From: Lunularia cruciata
Taxonomy: Eukaryota; Streptophyta; Marchantiopsida; Lunulariales; Lunulariaceae
Length of the DNA stretch: 64,000 nt
NCBI GenBank assembly: GCA_948567375.1
Contig: OX419761.1
Coordinates: 43,464,501 to 43,528,500, forward strand
Direction of reading: 5' to 3'
Part shown: piece after piece, positions 23,701 through 36,190 of the stretch
How positions within the stretch are numbered: the stretch's first letter is position 1
Layout of the letters: each line of letters opens with the position of its first letter
Notes under the pieces: generated by a model
Seen by the model: only the letters and a program-made list of their open reading frames with translations
What the model was told of the DNA's origin: nothing
Databases searched by the model: none
Position numbers and translations under genes: made by a program

Positions 23701-24703
23701 TTTGCAAGCCATGCTGTTCCCCATTATTACAGATCCTCCATTGAATGGTTTGTACTCATGAAACCACTCCTTATTTGGACACATATGGTAAGAGCAACCT
23801 GAGTCCAATATCCATGACTCCTAAAATTTATCTTTGTCTTGGGTAGCACGTAGAACATCATCCACAATACCATATGACTCAGCAATACTTGCTTGATCTG
23901 AAAGTTGACCTTTTATCCTTATAGGACTCAAGCCTCTTGTTGTTACAATCCTTCTTGAAATGTCCAACCTCCCCACAAATCCAGCATTTACCTTTGAGAC
24001 CTCCAGTTCTAGACTTGGATCTTGATTTACTCTTGATCTGATCTCTCTCTCTTGTCCTTCCTCTGATAAATAGAGCCTCAAGATTTGTCTTTTCTTGGTT
24101 GGGTCTCGCTTTGAGCCTCTAGATTTGTCTTTTTTGCATCTCATTGGACAGTAATGCTGAAGTAACCTCCTCACAGTTTATATCATCCTTCCCATATAGA
24201 AGAGTTGTGCCCAGATGCTCATATGAAGGAGAAAGAGAAGTCAATAACAAAGATGCCTTATCCTCCTCTTCTAACTTGACCTCTATGCTCATCAACTCAC
24301 AAATGATTTTGTTGAAAGCATTGAGGTGCTCCATAATACTTTGGCCTTCCTTCATCCGCAACATTTAAAACTTTTGTTTAAGATACAGTCGTTTTGTCAA
24401 TGACTTTGTCATATAAAGATTCTCCTGTTTGGCCCATAGTTTTGGTGCATATTCCTCATTCATAACATTGTATAGCACTTCGTCGGCAAGGTTCAACTGA
24501 ATAGTGCTAATAGCTTTGAGATCTGCATCTTCATCTTCTTCATCTTCATTACTTTTGTCCTCCTGTTTTCTCTTCAGTGCTCTATGTAGTCCTTGATGCA
24601 CAAGAAGGTCCTTCATCTTCAGTTGCCAAAGTCCAAAATTGTTTTTCCCATCAAACTTCTCCACTTCAAATTTAGCATTTGATATAGATATCACCCCTGC
24701 CAT
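20751..24703 (-). pseudogene. Copia element 2 gag-pol polyprotein, degenerate
   Basis: It starts at MAGVISISNAKFEVEKFDGK (ATG at 24703). Gag is interrupted by a TAA near 24365, where element 1 reads KLYMLRM, and by frameshifts near 24120 and 23900 around the zinc knuckle. Protease DSGCSYHMC is at 23800. The integrase has HLCLGHMSERH...CKLKFCEHC and a core with SDVWG and SDNGVEY, but the last acidic position reads PQQNVVTDRIN in place of PQQNGVAERIN, so the catalytic Glu is Asp. RT is largely open (21929-21312) with YGLKQSPRLWYM and the catalytic LLYVDDM. RNase H ends at 20751 with HIDVRHHF and SADMLTKP. The usual single frame is broken in about ten segments. Confidence 0.93.
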
Positions 24704-24779
24704 TGCTTTGATGTGGACTTGCTTCTTGACACTCTTCACAACACCCTCAGATCTTAAATCCCTCTTCAGTACCAACTAA

Positions 24780-24791
24780 GCTCTGATACCA
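24780..24791 (-). promoter_or_regulatory. Primer-binding site (initiator tRNA-Met) of copia element 2
   Basis: On the minus strand TGGTATCAGAGC begins 2 bases after the LTR end (TAACA-AT-TGG). It is complementary to the 3' end of initiator tRNA-Met. Confidence 0.9.
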
Positions 24792-24793
24792 AT

Positions 24794-25080
24794 TGTTAGA
24801 AAAACAGAGTCCCTAGGACCTCTCACAATAGCACATCACAACCACATTAAACAGAAATCAAAAGACTAATAGGAAATAAAGTGGTTCATTTCCTGTCCCG
24901 GAAGCTACCTCCACGACCGAAACAGGCTCACACCAGCCTTCTAGAGCTTTATTTCTCATTGCACATATATATATACATTATAAAAGGTCCATCACTGTCA
25001 TCCACTTGAACTTCTAGACAAGTGACAAGCAATGGATATCAGTTTCGTTCGCTTTTGCTCTTGACAAGCCCAACATAACA
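24794..25080 (-). repeat. 5' LTR of copia element 2
   Basis: 287 bp, from TGTTAGAAAAACAG to CCCAACATAACA, followed directly by the GGTTC target duplication. It contains an AT-rich run (catatatatatac) that may hold the element's TATA region. Confidence 0.93.
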
Positions 25081-25635
25081 GGTTCAACTCAAGGGAGATA
25101 ATTGTTCTTTCAGGTAATGATGACACCAAAGTTGAATGTATGGATATAGAAAACATAAATACGAAATTATTGCGTATTTTGCTGCAGATGGACACTAACC
25201 TTCTTCGGAATATGTAACTCGCAGGGGCTCAGTCGTATATACGATCGGTCGTACTCATTGCAACGGAGTTGCTCCCCAATTGTACAATTACACTGGCATT
25301 GAGGATCTCACCAACCCCGATCTCGACGTTGAGTTCGCCAAGACCCTGAAGAAGAAATGCCCCAAGGGTAACAGAGACAACATTGTGAAGATGGAACCTC
25401 AGAGAACCACTTTGACCACTTCTACTACAAGGAAGTTCTGGCCAACAGAGGAGTATTCACTTCCGACAATGCTCTTATCACCGACTCATTCGGACGTCAG
25501 GTGGTTGAGGACATATCCAACCCAGGTTCTTCATTCTTTAAGGAGCTCGCAGACGCTATGGTGAAGATGAGCAACCTTGGACTTCTCACGGGAACTGAGG
25601 GAGAGGTTCGCAGGCACTGTCAGTTCATCAATTGA

Positions 25636-26970
25636 TCATACGTCAAGTTAAAACAAGATTACTAATTCAGTTTGGTAAGTGAAATAGTCAGTAAACCCGA
25701 AACGGTCAACCCGTAAATTTATGTGTGCATTTCATTCGAACCAAACAGTTCCAGAGGTCATACAAGAACTTGGCTTTTCGGCCAGACATTCGACGATGAT
25801 TATTATTACCTTCCGGATTCGGAAAGCTCTCTCTTACGTCTAGTAGAGAGGAAATATTGTGTTGACTTTGCATCGAGTATATTCTACCAAGATTGTGTTC
25901 TACGGCATTCGCGAAATAAAATTCTTGAAATATTGCTCCTGACGGAAACGTCCATTCACATCCGGATGATGCTTTTGCAGTTGTTCACGCGGAGTTATTA
26001 TGCTGGTTCTGATTTCTAATATAAGTCACGAAATCTATTACTATTCGCGTCCCGAATCTGATTTAAAGGACATGAATGGCAATTTTAAACTTTACTGACA
26101 AGACATTGGGACACGCTGGACCAGAATCAGACGTCTACCTGTAAGCCAAATAGCTCATCCATCAACTCTTATAGTCGGATTGTTTCTAATCTGTCATAAA
26201 TAAATCTGGAAGTCACGTAGATTTAATGGCATATATTCTACGAATGCTGTCTACTGAACATCACAGCACAACAACTCGGACATGCATATCCAGCTAAATA
26301 TGTTTTTCTTTCGGAATGAATGCTTGTGGATGCAGCATTCTCAAGATCATTCTCGTTGTTGAGGAATGAACGAGCAAGACCAGCGGTTTGTGGATTGATA
26401 CTGTCATGTATATCCGAGGATGCTTGAAGTTCAGAAAGGGACCCACAAGCCCACATGGGTTCTATATAAGGGCCCCTCTTACGCTTAGCCAATATAAGAC
26501 CAACTAACCTTCTATGCAGCAGCTATTCTTCGAGTTTGTTCTGAAATTGTCCAGATAATGGATGGTTACGTTCATTACAAAGGACTTCTCGTGACAGAGG
26601 CCTAAGGCTATTGATATAGAAAGGCATTGCAGTTCCAGTTAGAGCGATTTATTTTTACGCCAGAAGGTGTTAATAGAGTGTCACAAGACAAGATTCCTAG
26701 CGGCTAGTGCACGCTTGAAAGTTTAATCTTTAGTCACCAATTTCAAATCTGTGGTGAAGAGCAACTCAATATACCTTTCTCTTCCTAAATATATCGCAGT
26801 TCGCAACTTGTGTCTACATTCTGTAAAGGACATACAGTGGATCTAACGGTGCTTCCAGCATTGATGTTCTCAGAGTCGACGTCAACAGTTAAAGTTCGCC
26901 GGTATTTAATGCGCATTCCACAGTTGTGGAGAACATTACTTTTTGAAAATTCCTTTGGACCATGATCCAT
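25636..26970 (+). other. 3' flank of peroxidase C (A-type flank)
   Basis: No gene is seen. It matches the flank of A to about 26585 and the inverted flank of unit 3 (42770-43308) from about 26550 to 26960. Unit 3 homology ends inside 'gaaaattcctttgg', where unit 3 meets the large inverted repeat. This gives an uninterrupted reference for the A-type 3' flank. Confidence 0.7.
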
Positions 26971-27944
26971 ATGCCAGACAAGCAATCCGCGTGGCTTTTG
27001 TCGCAGGGTGGTCGATGTGGTTGGGCTTACCCTACGTGCGAGGACGAGCTTTGCATCGAAATCTAGCAATACTGTGTCACGAAAAATATTCTTTGGTACT
27101 AGTTGTGGCTTAACACATGTAGTGATTCAGATTCTCCAGATTGTTAAGATTGATGTGCTCAAATATACCAATTGCATTGGACTAAAACTTGACGTTCATT
27201 CGCAATACATTGAAATGTAACGCATCAAATATTTTATGCTAAACCCTGACCTTTGTTTGCACTACTACTTACACCTTGAAACGTAGTAGAAGACCCAATT
27301 CACAAAAAACAAACTTCCCTCCAATGTACCTATTACCAGATTCTAACCTGGTGTCGCTTCAATCTAATCTACTATCCTTTCTTGCCGGCAAAATATGGTC
27401 TGCTAACAAAAATAGAGTGAATATTCTAAATTTGAGCAGTTTTCAATGCATTTTTACCCAAATACACCAATTTCATTATACTAAAACTTGACCCATAATT
27501 AGCACTACTATATTCAAATTGACATGTAATGCACATTGGTTAACTATTTGCCAACTTTTATAGAGAAAACTTAGTTATTAACGATTATCTTATAAAAGTA
27601 TTTTAAATTTAATAAAATAACATGTTTTAACATCTATTTGCTAATTTTTTGAGAATTTTGAATAATATACTATAATATACGTTTATTATTGGTAAATTCG
27701 TTGTAATATTAAGATAATAGTTGATTTTTGGCAGACTGGTCAATTGGTTGTAATAATAATACAAAGAAAGAGTCTTAAAAGAAAAAAATACTCACCTATT
27801 GTGCACATTTAGAATATAAATTTTTTACTATATTCTAGTATTTACTGTCAAATGAAAACTCATAATAAAAATATTCACAATTAAATATAATTCATTAATT
27901 AATTCATGTACATAATTTATTCATTCATTTTATGTTTGACTGAT
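26971..27944. other. AT-rich spacer with a dispersed direct repeat
   Basis: No gene is supported. A block of about 75 bp ('ccaattgcattggactaaaacttgac' region, near 27158-27235) recurs with changes near 27461-27535. From 27540 on the DNA becomes very AT-rich. Confidence 0.5.
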
Positions 27945-29899
27945 TTTTCTAAGACATTGTAGCTATTAAAAGATGATTATGTAAGCAACCTACTAGAAGC
28001 TATCTAACGGTTTTTTATTCAGATTTTTTTGTATATTATCAAAACCCTTGTTCATATGATTAAGGGGTTTGTCTATTTTATCATAGTATTCATCATTTGT
28101 CTCCATGAAGAAATATTCGTTGCATTGGAACTTCAAGAAGCTCAACTTTTATGTTGAGTAATATGATAAAGAGAGTTGAATTCAAAAGAAGTGAGTAGAC
28201 AAGTACAATTAAATCTTTATTTCCTAAATTGATTGTGAATCAACTAAGTGTCATTCCATTCCTTTATATAAGTATATTTCAACTTTTTGTTATGCAAGAA
28301 GATTGAATGCAAAGACTTTGAAAGACTTTGAGTAAAAAATTAAGTCACAAATATGGAAGCTAGTAATATCTATAGGATAAAGCATGATAGATGATATTTT
28401 TGAATTTTAGGTAGATGGTTGATGATAATATGTATTTTTGCTAGTAAAATTGATGTAAAATCTTATGTGTTTGATGATAGTGAGAGGAAGCACTATTGAG
28501 TTTTTTTCTTTGATATTTAAATTGAGGCACAAATATAGCTAAATTTGGTATTATAAAATAAATTATGGTGAAATTGGAAAATTTTTTTATCAATTTTATC
28601 ACAAAAGCAAACAAAATCTGAAATTGATTATCTAATAGGCTTTTCTATTCTATGGTACTCTCAATGCTTGGGTTTTCCTTAAACCCTTCCTCACATTGAC
28701 TAGCCCGTTAAGAATATCAAGAGTAATTTCCTTGATAATGTGCAAATTTCTTGCCTATGTACTCAAGCACTCATTCCCAGTGAATGTCAAGGGTAACTCG
28801 CTTGATTTAGTGTGGATTTCATAAGCAGGTCCTCAAACACATACTCCTATGCCAAGACTCCTCACTTGTACTTGACCTAGTATACAATTAAAGATGTATG
28901 CACAAGTCATTCAACACAAAGGAAAGTTGTGAGCTGAAGTGTTTTGATTATGAAAGAATGGACATAGCTTTTGAAGGTTGCTACCCATATGTACAGTTTT
29001 CTACTCTTGAGATGAAGATGATCAACTGCTGAGAGTGCTATAAATCTTCTAACTACACCTACTTCACCTATCACTACTCCTACGTATTGCCCTTATCCTA
29101 AGTGCATTTAAGAAATGATTGCACAACGGCCGCCAATCACAACTACTTTTTGTTGTTTACTTTACAAGTAATTACATTCTGCAATGGTCATAACAAAAGA
29201 GAATTTTAGGCCAAGGATGTGCTCTACAGTCAAAAATAATTGCCTGTTTCTCTTGAGCTAGTAACTATTTTCTTCCTAAAATCTACTACAAGGAACTACC
29301 TTTGTCCTTAGAAATCTAAATCAGTTACTCTACCCGCAATACCCTGTAGTTTCCACTAGCAGCATTTTCATGGCATCTTCAAATTTCTTTGAAATGTATT
29401 GTAGCCCACCTTGCATCTCCTTATGTAATTTTTTCTCTACTCTTTGGAACTTTGTCAAAGGTTTCTAGGTTAGAATGTCAGTAATAGTTAGGATTTTTGG
29501 CTGGTACTCCATCTATCACCACAAGCTTACCAAACTATACATTAGAAATGGCTGGATTCATGGGTACCGTTGGAGGACTACTCCAAGACCATGAACATAA
29601 TCATGGATTACCATGGTAGCATCAATCAGTTGGTTGTCCACATTGACATTCATATAGACAAGAAACTGCCAAACGGGACAAAGAACTGATTTCTCCAACT
29701 TTCAATCGTTGACACTTCACACATGTGGGAACAATAATGGCTCACTACTAATGCTCACCAAAATTTGGAAAAAAATCATTGAGAGGTACATGTACTTCAC
29801 CTTAGAATGGAGTAAAGTTTAATGAAATTGAGATTGTGCCACCTCTAAGAATCCTTGTTGTTGATATTGTGGAAGCAATAGTACTTGTAACAACCCAGC

Positions 29900-32860
29900 A
29901 AGTATCACTTTTGCAATTTTCAATAAGTAATCATTTGTTTCCATAGAGATACTGGTCACAAATGGTCAAATACAAAGTAATCAATAACAAAGCAGTTCTT
30001 CTTGCTTGCTTCTTTAATCTGTTGGGTAGAAACCACACCAAGAGGAGAGTAAAAAGTACTCAATTTGTAACCTTGTCACCAATCACAACACCCATAATCA
30101 CAACTCATTGAATTCTATCCAAACCAATATCAATTGTGATGATTAAGTTCTCCAAAATAAGGCTACTTCACCACAAAACTACTTTGCCTCAAAATTATGC
30201 TGTTCACTGAAGGTACAACTTCCTCAATCAAATTTTTTTGGATCAATCCAACACTATGATTCCTGAAAAATATCAAGCATTGCTTTTGATTTCTATCCAC
30301 TCAAGATCAAACACACATAATGTATATTAGAGCTGTAGAACCCAAGATCTACCACACTCCAAATTGCAATTTGAATTTATCCAAACACTCACAGACACAT
30401 ACACAGGATAGATACTCAGAATTAAGCTAAAATGATGAGCACTAAGTTACAGCACTTTGGTTTTCTCAACTTCAAACATATGAATACTAAATTGAATAAA
30501 AATATAACACTACAAATGTCTCCTTTAAATAGATAGAACACTATGATATCTAACTACATATTGTTTCAACTACTACTTTACTAACTTACAGATCCAAAAT
30601 GACATTCCTCCTCTTTATATTTACCTCTCCAGATCTCAAAAGATTGCTACTAATCCAATCCAATGTCTACTTCTACTTCAGCTTCTACACCTGACTTACC
30701 TTCAATCACTTTTTCTACTTTGGGTTCAACTACAACCTCTTCTATTTCTATCCTATTTCAGTTTGAACTAGAACTAAAGTTCTAGTTCATGGGTATCCCA
30801 ACTACATTCTCCTTTCCTATTGTAACTTCCTCATATGCCTATGGTCATTCACCCAAATTCACTTGCATCCCTACCTCTACTATTTTTCATTGAGTTCCTA
30901 CTTTCACATTACTCCAAAGCTCATCTAGTTTGGATCTCACAAAATCCAAGAATAACATTATCTCTTATTTCTAACATCTTCCTATCTACTCTCTCTTTTA
31001 AGCAAATCAACAATTTGTTCATGTCAACATCCTTTGCTTTGCTCTTTATCATCTCCTACACTAACAACTTCAACTCATGTAGTCTTGCTTCCTCCATTTT
31101 GACTTTGGCTTTAGTACTCAACATTGCCTTCATCCTCCCAATGATTTCTCCAACTGAGTCCAATGTGCTCCCTGGAACTATCTTCCCACAACTCCACTCT
31201 ACTTCCAACTCATTTTGATACATCTTCAACTCATCCTCAAATTTGGCTTTTAGTGCTTCTTTCTCCTCCACATATTGGATAAGTTGAGTCTCTACACTTT
31301 TAATGAGTCCTCTTACTTTAATGAGTCATTGCAACCTCTCTTCCTCTTAAGTTCTATCTATCAACTCATGCTACCAGGCCCAATCCTTCTCCTTTGCAAC
31401 GTTTCTCAAGCTCTCCATCTGTTGCTCCATCACAACTACCATTGCCTTTGAATGTATTGCCTCCAATTGTGCATTAGCAAATTCACCCTTCAACTTCTTG
31501 AATGCTACCCTTCTGATTCTTTGGTTCTTCAGCTTGTTGTTCAAGTTCATCTCCATGCTTCACAAAATTCTTATGCAGATTATCTAAGCTCTTCCTCCAA
31601 AGGACAACACCAACCCAAAGTTCTTTGGCTTCTTCCTCTCCTTACGTTAACTTCATCTTTAAATCCAAGACTTCTTCACTCAAATACTTCACTACTTGCA
31701 GCTCATCCTTCACTTCAGGATGATCTCTCTTCAGATCTTCCTTCTTCTTCTGCAACTGCAATAGCAAGGGACAGATGATCTTTGATAGATATGCTACTCC
31801 GCTGAATTCTTCTATATCATCTTCTCTTTCTTCAGCTTTAGAAGTCACTTCTTCAGCTGGTTCCTTACCCCAAAGTCTTGATCTTTGTATCTTCAAAGTC
31901 ATATCTTTTGAGTGTTCTTCTTCTTCTTCTATGTTACTTGGTCTTGCAGCTGCAACTTGCAAACTTCTCTTTGATCTTGCTCCTCTTGGAAACACCAAGA
32001 CCGGCACCTCTCCTCTTTCCTTAGGAATATCACCTTGGCCAACTCCACATATTGGCTGTCTCTTCCTTCCATATGTGCAATCTGAGACCCCAACTGTCTT
32101 CTTCAGCCCCTTCTTCCATGGATTGCTGGACTTCAGGCTCCCCATCACTCCCACTGATAGACTCTTTAATTTGCAATGTTAGCTCTTCTTCTTCTCCCAA
32201 GTCTTCACACTTAGACTTGGCATCTCAGTTTGCCTCTTCACCCAATGACAAGTGCACCTTTACCATCTCTCACTTTGGGTTCAGCCTCCTTGTCTTTTGT
32301 GGCTGAACTGGTGAAACTCCTTCTATGGGTCTACCCTACTTCCCTGGCCTTGGGATACTCACCAACACTATCTTCTCCTGCACCATCCTAATGAAGTGTT
32401 CATTGCCTTCACGGATTTGCCTTATGAAATATAGTTCTTCTGCATCTGCAAATCGACAAAGATTGGGGTGAAAGTGTAACACAATCCTTCCTTTCTCCTC
32501 CAAGCTTAGTAGGTTTAGTCCTTAATATAAATGTTCTGGAAAGGGTGCAAAGTAATGGGGTGGCATGTCCATTCTCCAATTATTAATCATCTGACCTACT
32601 TTTTGGTGAAAGCACTTCACCTAATTCACCACTTCTCCTACAAACATCCAGTGCAAAGCTTGTTGCTTCGTAACATTGGTGGTTCACTCTAGCTTAACAT
32701 TGCCATCAAAGCCTCAACTACACCCCCTTCTTGGGTCTTTAAAAATATCCACCTTGTACCCATTCTTAGTGCAAGGAGCCCTAAAAGAATTCCTCACTTC
32801 TACAATCTCCTCCAAATACTCACACACAGAAGGTTCTTGAGTCCACCTCAATGGCTGAAG
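29900..32860 (-). other. Insert in left arm: decayed minus-strand coding sequence with coiled-coil segments
   Basis: Not recognised. On the minus strand, open pieces at 32154-31642, 31556-31371 and 31271-31056 are rich in Lys/Glu with heptad-like stretches (EALKAKFEDELKMYQNELE; QLQKKKEDLKRDHPEVKDEL). Upstream, near 32600-32350, pieces such as PPHYFAPFPEHLY and FIRQIREGNEHFIRMVQE stay readable through stops. The region looks like a decayed repetitive gene that inserted in, or was lost from, one arm of the inverted repeat. No catalytic motif is visible. Confidence 0.4.
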
Positions 32861-35380
32861 CAATGAACCTTGATCAAGAATGACCCTGAGCAGTGGAAGA
32901 AATGACAAGGAAGTTAAAGGCCTTGTTCAAATCAAAGAAAACCAAGAATAATTGGAAGGTAAATGTGTATAATGATCCCATTCAATGCACCATGGTGACC
33001 TTGCTCATGAAGATCTTCAAGTCAACCCAAACTACTATGTCAAGAATAGCCAGGCCACCTTCTTGCATCTAATGCACAAAGAGAAAAGTGTGGATTAGGC
33101 AAATATTTTTTACCACCAAACCCTTGAGTTGATGGAGCAGTTGCAGATGAATATCAAATAAATTTTCTCTTCTTATTTGTTTTGCATTTTTATATCAAGA
33201 TATGATTGTTGTTGAAGGAAGGGAGGAAGCTCTCCCTTGCACATTACTTACTGTCAAGGTACCATCGAGCTCAACCTGAGTATGTGGCAAAGACTAACAA
33301 GCACAAAGAGGTGTTGATTGAGTACCACCAAATAGAGAGATAGGTCAAGCTCACCAAGACTATTGGGGTGAGCACTAGCAAAAGGAAATGGGTCACAAGA
33401 ATTGTGTAGATCAAGAAAGGCACAAGCTTAATCCCCAAATGGTGGAGTCTTTAGAGGATAGTGATTCCCCTTTTGAGTTAGAATCAGAATTTGGAAGTGA
33501 AGTGGGAGATGATCACAATTTAAAGGGCACTCCCAATATGGCTCCCATATGCAAGGATCAAGAAAAGGAGCAATCTCCCCTTGTGGTGAAATCACCGTTG
33601 ATGCAGGTGACTTCCTTCTCCAAGAATGAATTGTTGTCTAATCATGAAGGAGGTGATGCGGATTGACATGAAGGTGCAATCTGCTCTTGCTGCACTAGTA
33701 GAGCCATACATGCCAAATGAATGCACTCTCGAGATAGTTAGGATGAAAGTGAATGAAGAGGAGGACATCTTAATATTGCAATTGCAAAAGGCCACTCTTG
33801 CACCCCAAGAATTGGAGGTGGAGAGAATGCATGTTCCAACTATTGCACCACAAGAAGAATAAAGGGTGACCATTCTCCACTAGGTACTAGAAATTGAGGA
33901 TGTCCAAACCACATCAGCTCAATTGGGTGGAGAAAATTCAAGTGAATAAGGACAACTCTCAAGTGTGGAAAAGGATAAAAAACCAAGAAGGAGGGGTCAC
34001 TAGATTTGGATAGCTTGTTCATGATTCCAACCACTATTGCCAATACTATAGAAGCATCTAAAATAATGGTGGTTGAAAAAACAAATAAAGATAAGAATGG
34101 AGCATGAAGCTCCCAAGTGGTGCTAATTGTGGAGAGTACCCTTGGTGGTCTCAATAGCAAATCTGGGTCACTTGCCTAGAGAAGACAAGGTGTGAGTGCT
34201 TGAGAGAGAAGCAACTTGATTTGGGTCTGCTGAGGAGAAAAATCCATAGCCCACATTGAACTATCCCCCATTGTCATTGTGGCTTGTTAATGTGTTGGGG
34301 TCTGTGTTCAATGTGCTGAGAGAGCTTCTTCCTACTTACCAAGAGATAGACCTTGTGATCTGAAACTATAGATGACTGAAAGAATTTTTATACTACCATA
34401 TAAAAACCTTGGTTGGGGAGAAGTTGGGAGTGGAGAAGGAATTCTTTGAAGCAAAGGGTACTATTGCATGGGTAGAGGCTAAGCTATCTATTACTCAGAA
34501 GCAATTGCAAGTACCAAGAACAATGTCTGGGCTAGGGAGAGAATCACAAGCTCACATAGCTCCAAGAGTGGCTTGCAATGGCTGAAGAGAAGTTTTGTTC
34601 ATGCAACCAAAGCTATGAGAATCATGATGGTGGTGCAGCAAGAGATGGAGAATGGCCTAAATCCAAGAACTTGAGACAACACTTGTAGCTAAGGAGAATG
34701 AGTTGCGTTGTAAGAAGGCAGAGTATGATGCTTTCTTGAGGAGCTTTGAGGTATAGAAGTGACACAACAACAAACAGCTAGGGAAATACATGAAAAATTC
34801 CATAGTACCAAGGCCAAGATCATGGTGGTCAAGCATAGCGCATACTAGCTAGAGAAGGTGTTTGAGGACTGCAATGCAACTCAGGAGAAGATAAGCAATA
34901 AGGATAAAGAAATCATGAAAATGGAGACAGTGGTGATTGGATCTCAACTGCAGACCACCTAGCCAGACTCAAATTTGTTAACATTACATGGGAGATCCCA
35001 GTGTCATGTTGAGGAGGCATAGAAGAAGCCTGAAGAGCAACTTAGTGCTCGGGACAAGGAAGTATTGTGCCCAAAGAAAGAATTGGAGGCTCTATGCCTC
35101 TATGGTAATAAAAACCAACAGGCCTATAAGGCAGATGGAGAAGGGTCAACAATGCATTAAAGAATTGACCATGAAAGCCAATGATAACAAAGAAAAAGAG
35201 CAAGTTTTTCATGTACAGATCAGGCAAGAAGTATAGATGGAGCTATAATCCATTCAAGACAACTTGGATGCAGAATGAACAAGGGTTCTTACTTTGGTGG
35301 AGGATGATATGAGTTGCCTCAAGTCACAAGTGGGAATACCGGTTGTGATCCAAGCTCACTAAAAAGATTGCAGGAGCTTA
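32860..35380 (+). pseudogene. Unrecognised repetitive protein family, copy 1 (left arm), degenerate
   Basis: Plus-strand translation keeps an N-terminal module (CTMVTLLMKIFKSTQT, then ATFLHLMHKEKSVD and FYHQTLELMEQLQ) despite stops. An acidic linker follows with KGTPNMAPICKDQEKEQS and NHEGGD, then a long coiled-coil tail (EKVFEDCNATQEK, NKDKEIMKME, QVRQEV-like text near 35200). The same order of motifs is found in reverse at 38300-36100 and again at 55130-54260, so this is a dispersed family. I know no family with these motifs. No nuclease, polymerase or transposase signature is seen. Confidence 0.5.
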
Positions 35381-36190
35381 AGTCTAAACTTTATGCTTTG
35401 GAAGCTAAAACATACTCAAAAAGCAGTTAGAAAACTTGGCTAACCAATTGTTGAAGCATGCCAATGCCATATTCAAGGAGGTTTTGACTTATCCACAAGG
35501 AGTGTGGGGAGTATACTGAGCGCATCAAGGTGTTGATTCAAAAATGTAAACTAGAGGGTGGATTGGCACAATAGGAGTTGCAATGTCCTTATAACCAATG
35601 TACATAGGTACAATCATTGGAGTCAAGCATCATCAAGGTGAGATACCATCAGAGTTGCTAGGATGAAACAATATCATGATGATTGATCATTAAAGTCAAG
35701 CATCATGGGGATGAGAGACCATTGGAGTTGAACATCATTGGGATGGGTTGTCTACTGTGGTTGGATCATCGGAGTAGTATTACTCTCAAGTACAACAATT
35801 GTGACTACTTTATAAGATAGTATGGATGTACAATTGACATTTTTGTAGTGGGCATGCCAAGTGATGACTTCTAGGAAGAAGCTTCCTGGCTAGCTTAGCT
35901 TGCATGCCAAGTAGATGGCTTCTTTGATAAAGCTTCTTGGGAAGTTTCCTAACTAGTTAAGCTTGCACACCAAGTAGGCAGCTTCTAGAAGGAAGCTTCT
36001 TGGTTAGCTTTCTTGCACTCTAAGAAAATGGCTTTTAGGAAGCTTCTTGAGAAGCTTCTCAAGAGCCTTATATTCTTCCCTACAAATAAAAAAGCCCAAG
36101 CTCATGCTAGCCATTCAGAGTCCCAATGTGATCTTTCACTCCAGTCTTCCATTCTCCTATTTCTCTCATTGGTCTTTACAAGCAAGGTGA
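34975..36190 (+). other. Central single-copy segment of the large inverted repeat, with degenerate tandem repeats
   Basis: The first 0.4 kb continue the coiled-coil tail of family copy 1 (CIKELTMKANDNKEKEQVF near 35150-35200). From about 35851 to 36070 there are four degenerate repeats of 50-63 bp, each with 'gcatgccaagt'-like text followed by 'aagcttcttgg'-like text. No independent gene is supported. Confidence 0.5.

Larger units (their letters stand above)
20598..25080 (-). mobile_element. Copia element 2, complete insertion with target-site duplication
   Basis: A 4,483-bp Ty1/copia element on the minus strand inserted in exon 3 of peroxidase C, flanked by the direct 5-bp duplication GGTTC. 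It is bounded by LTRs at 20598-20721 (3' LTR, shortened) and 24794-25080 (5' LTR), with PBS and polypurine tract in place. LTR order, the tRNA-Met primer site, and integrase lying before RT fix the superfamily as Ty1/copia. The two LTRs differ by roughly 5-6 percent over their shared bases (count by eye), so the insertion is not recent. The coding region is broken, so the element could not move autonomously. Confidence 0.96.
19783..25635 (+). pseudogene. Class III peroxidase C (A-type), pseudogene split by copia element 2
   Basis: Exons correspond to 19783-20038, 20170-20329, 20461-20597 plus 25081 onward, and 25225-25635. It is most like gene A, starting MAPENLNQALFLSALILLG. Lesions against A are: a 5-base loss in the Gly/Trp minisatellite near 19880 (frameshift); a 29-base loss in exon 2 near 20286, removing [11 protein letters not shown] with one disulphide Cys pair; a 1-base loss in exon 3 near 20520; GGP changed to GGA; the copia insertion after 20597; an 8-base gain at the proximal-His motif near 25233; and a 1-base loss near 25395. 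The copia sits between copies of the 5-base duplication GGTTC (20593-20597 and 25081-25085). Several lesions are independent of the insertion, so it cannot be said which came first. Confidence 0.95.

Noticed and set aside
30835-31218. 127-codon plus-strand frame rich in Leu/Ser/Ile
   Set aside because: It is the antisense of Lys/Glu-rich coiled-coil coding sequence, which gives spurious hydrophobic frames.
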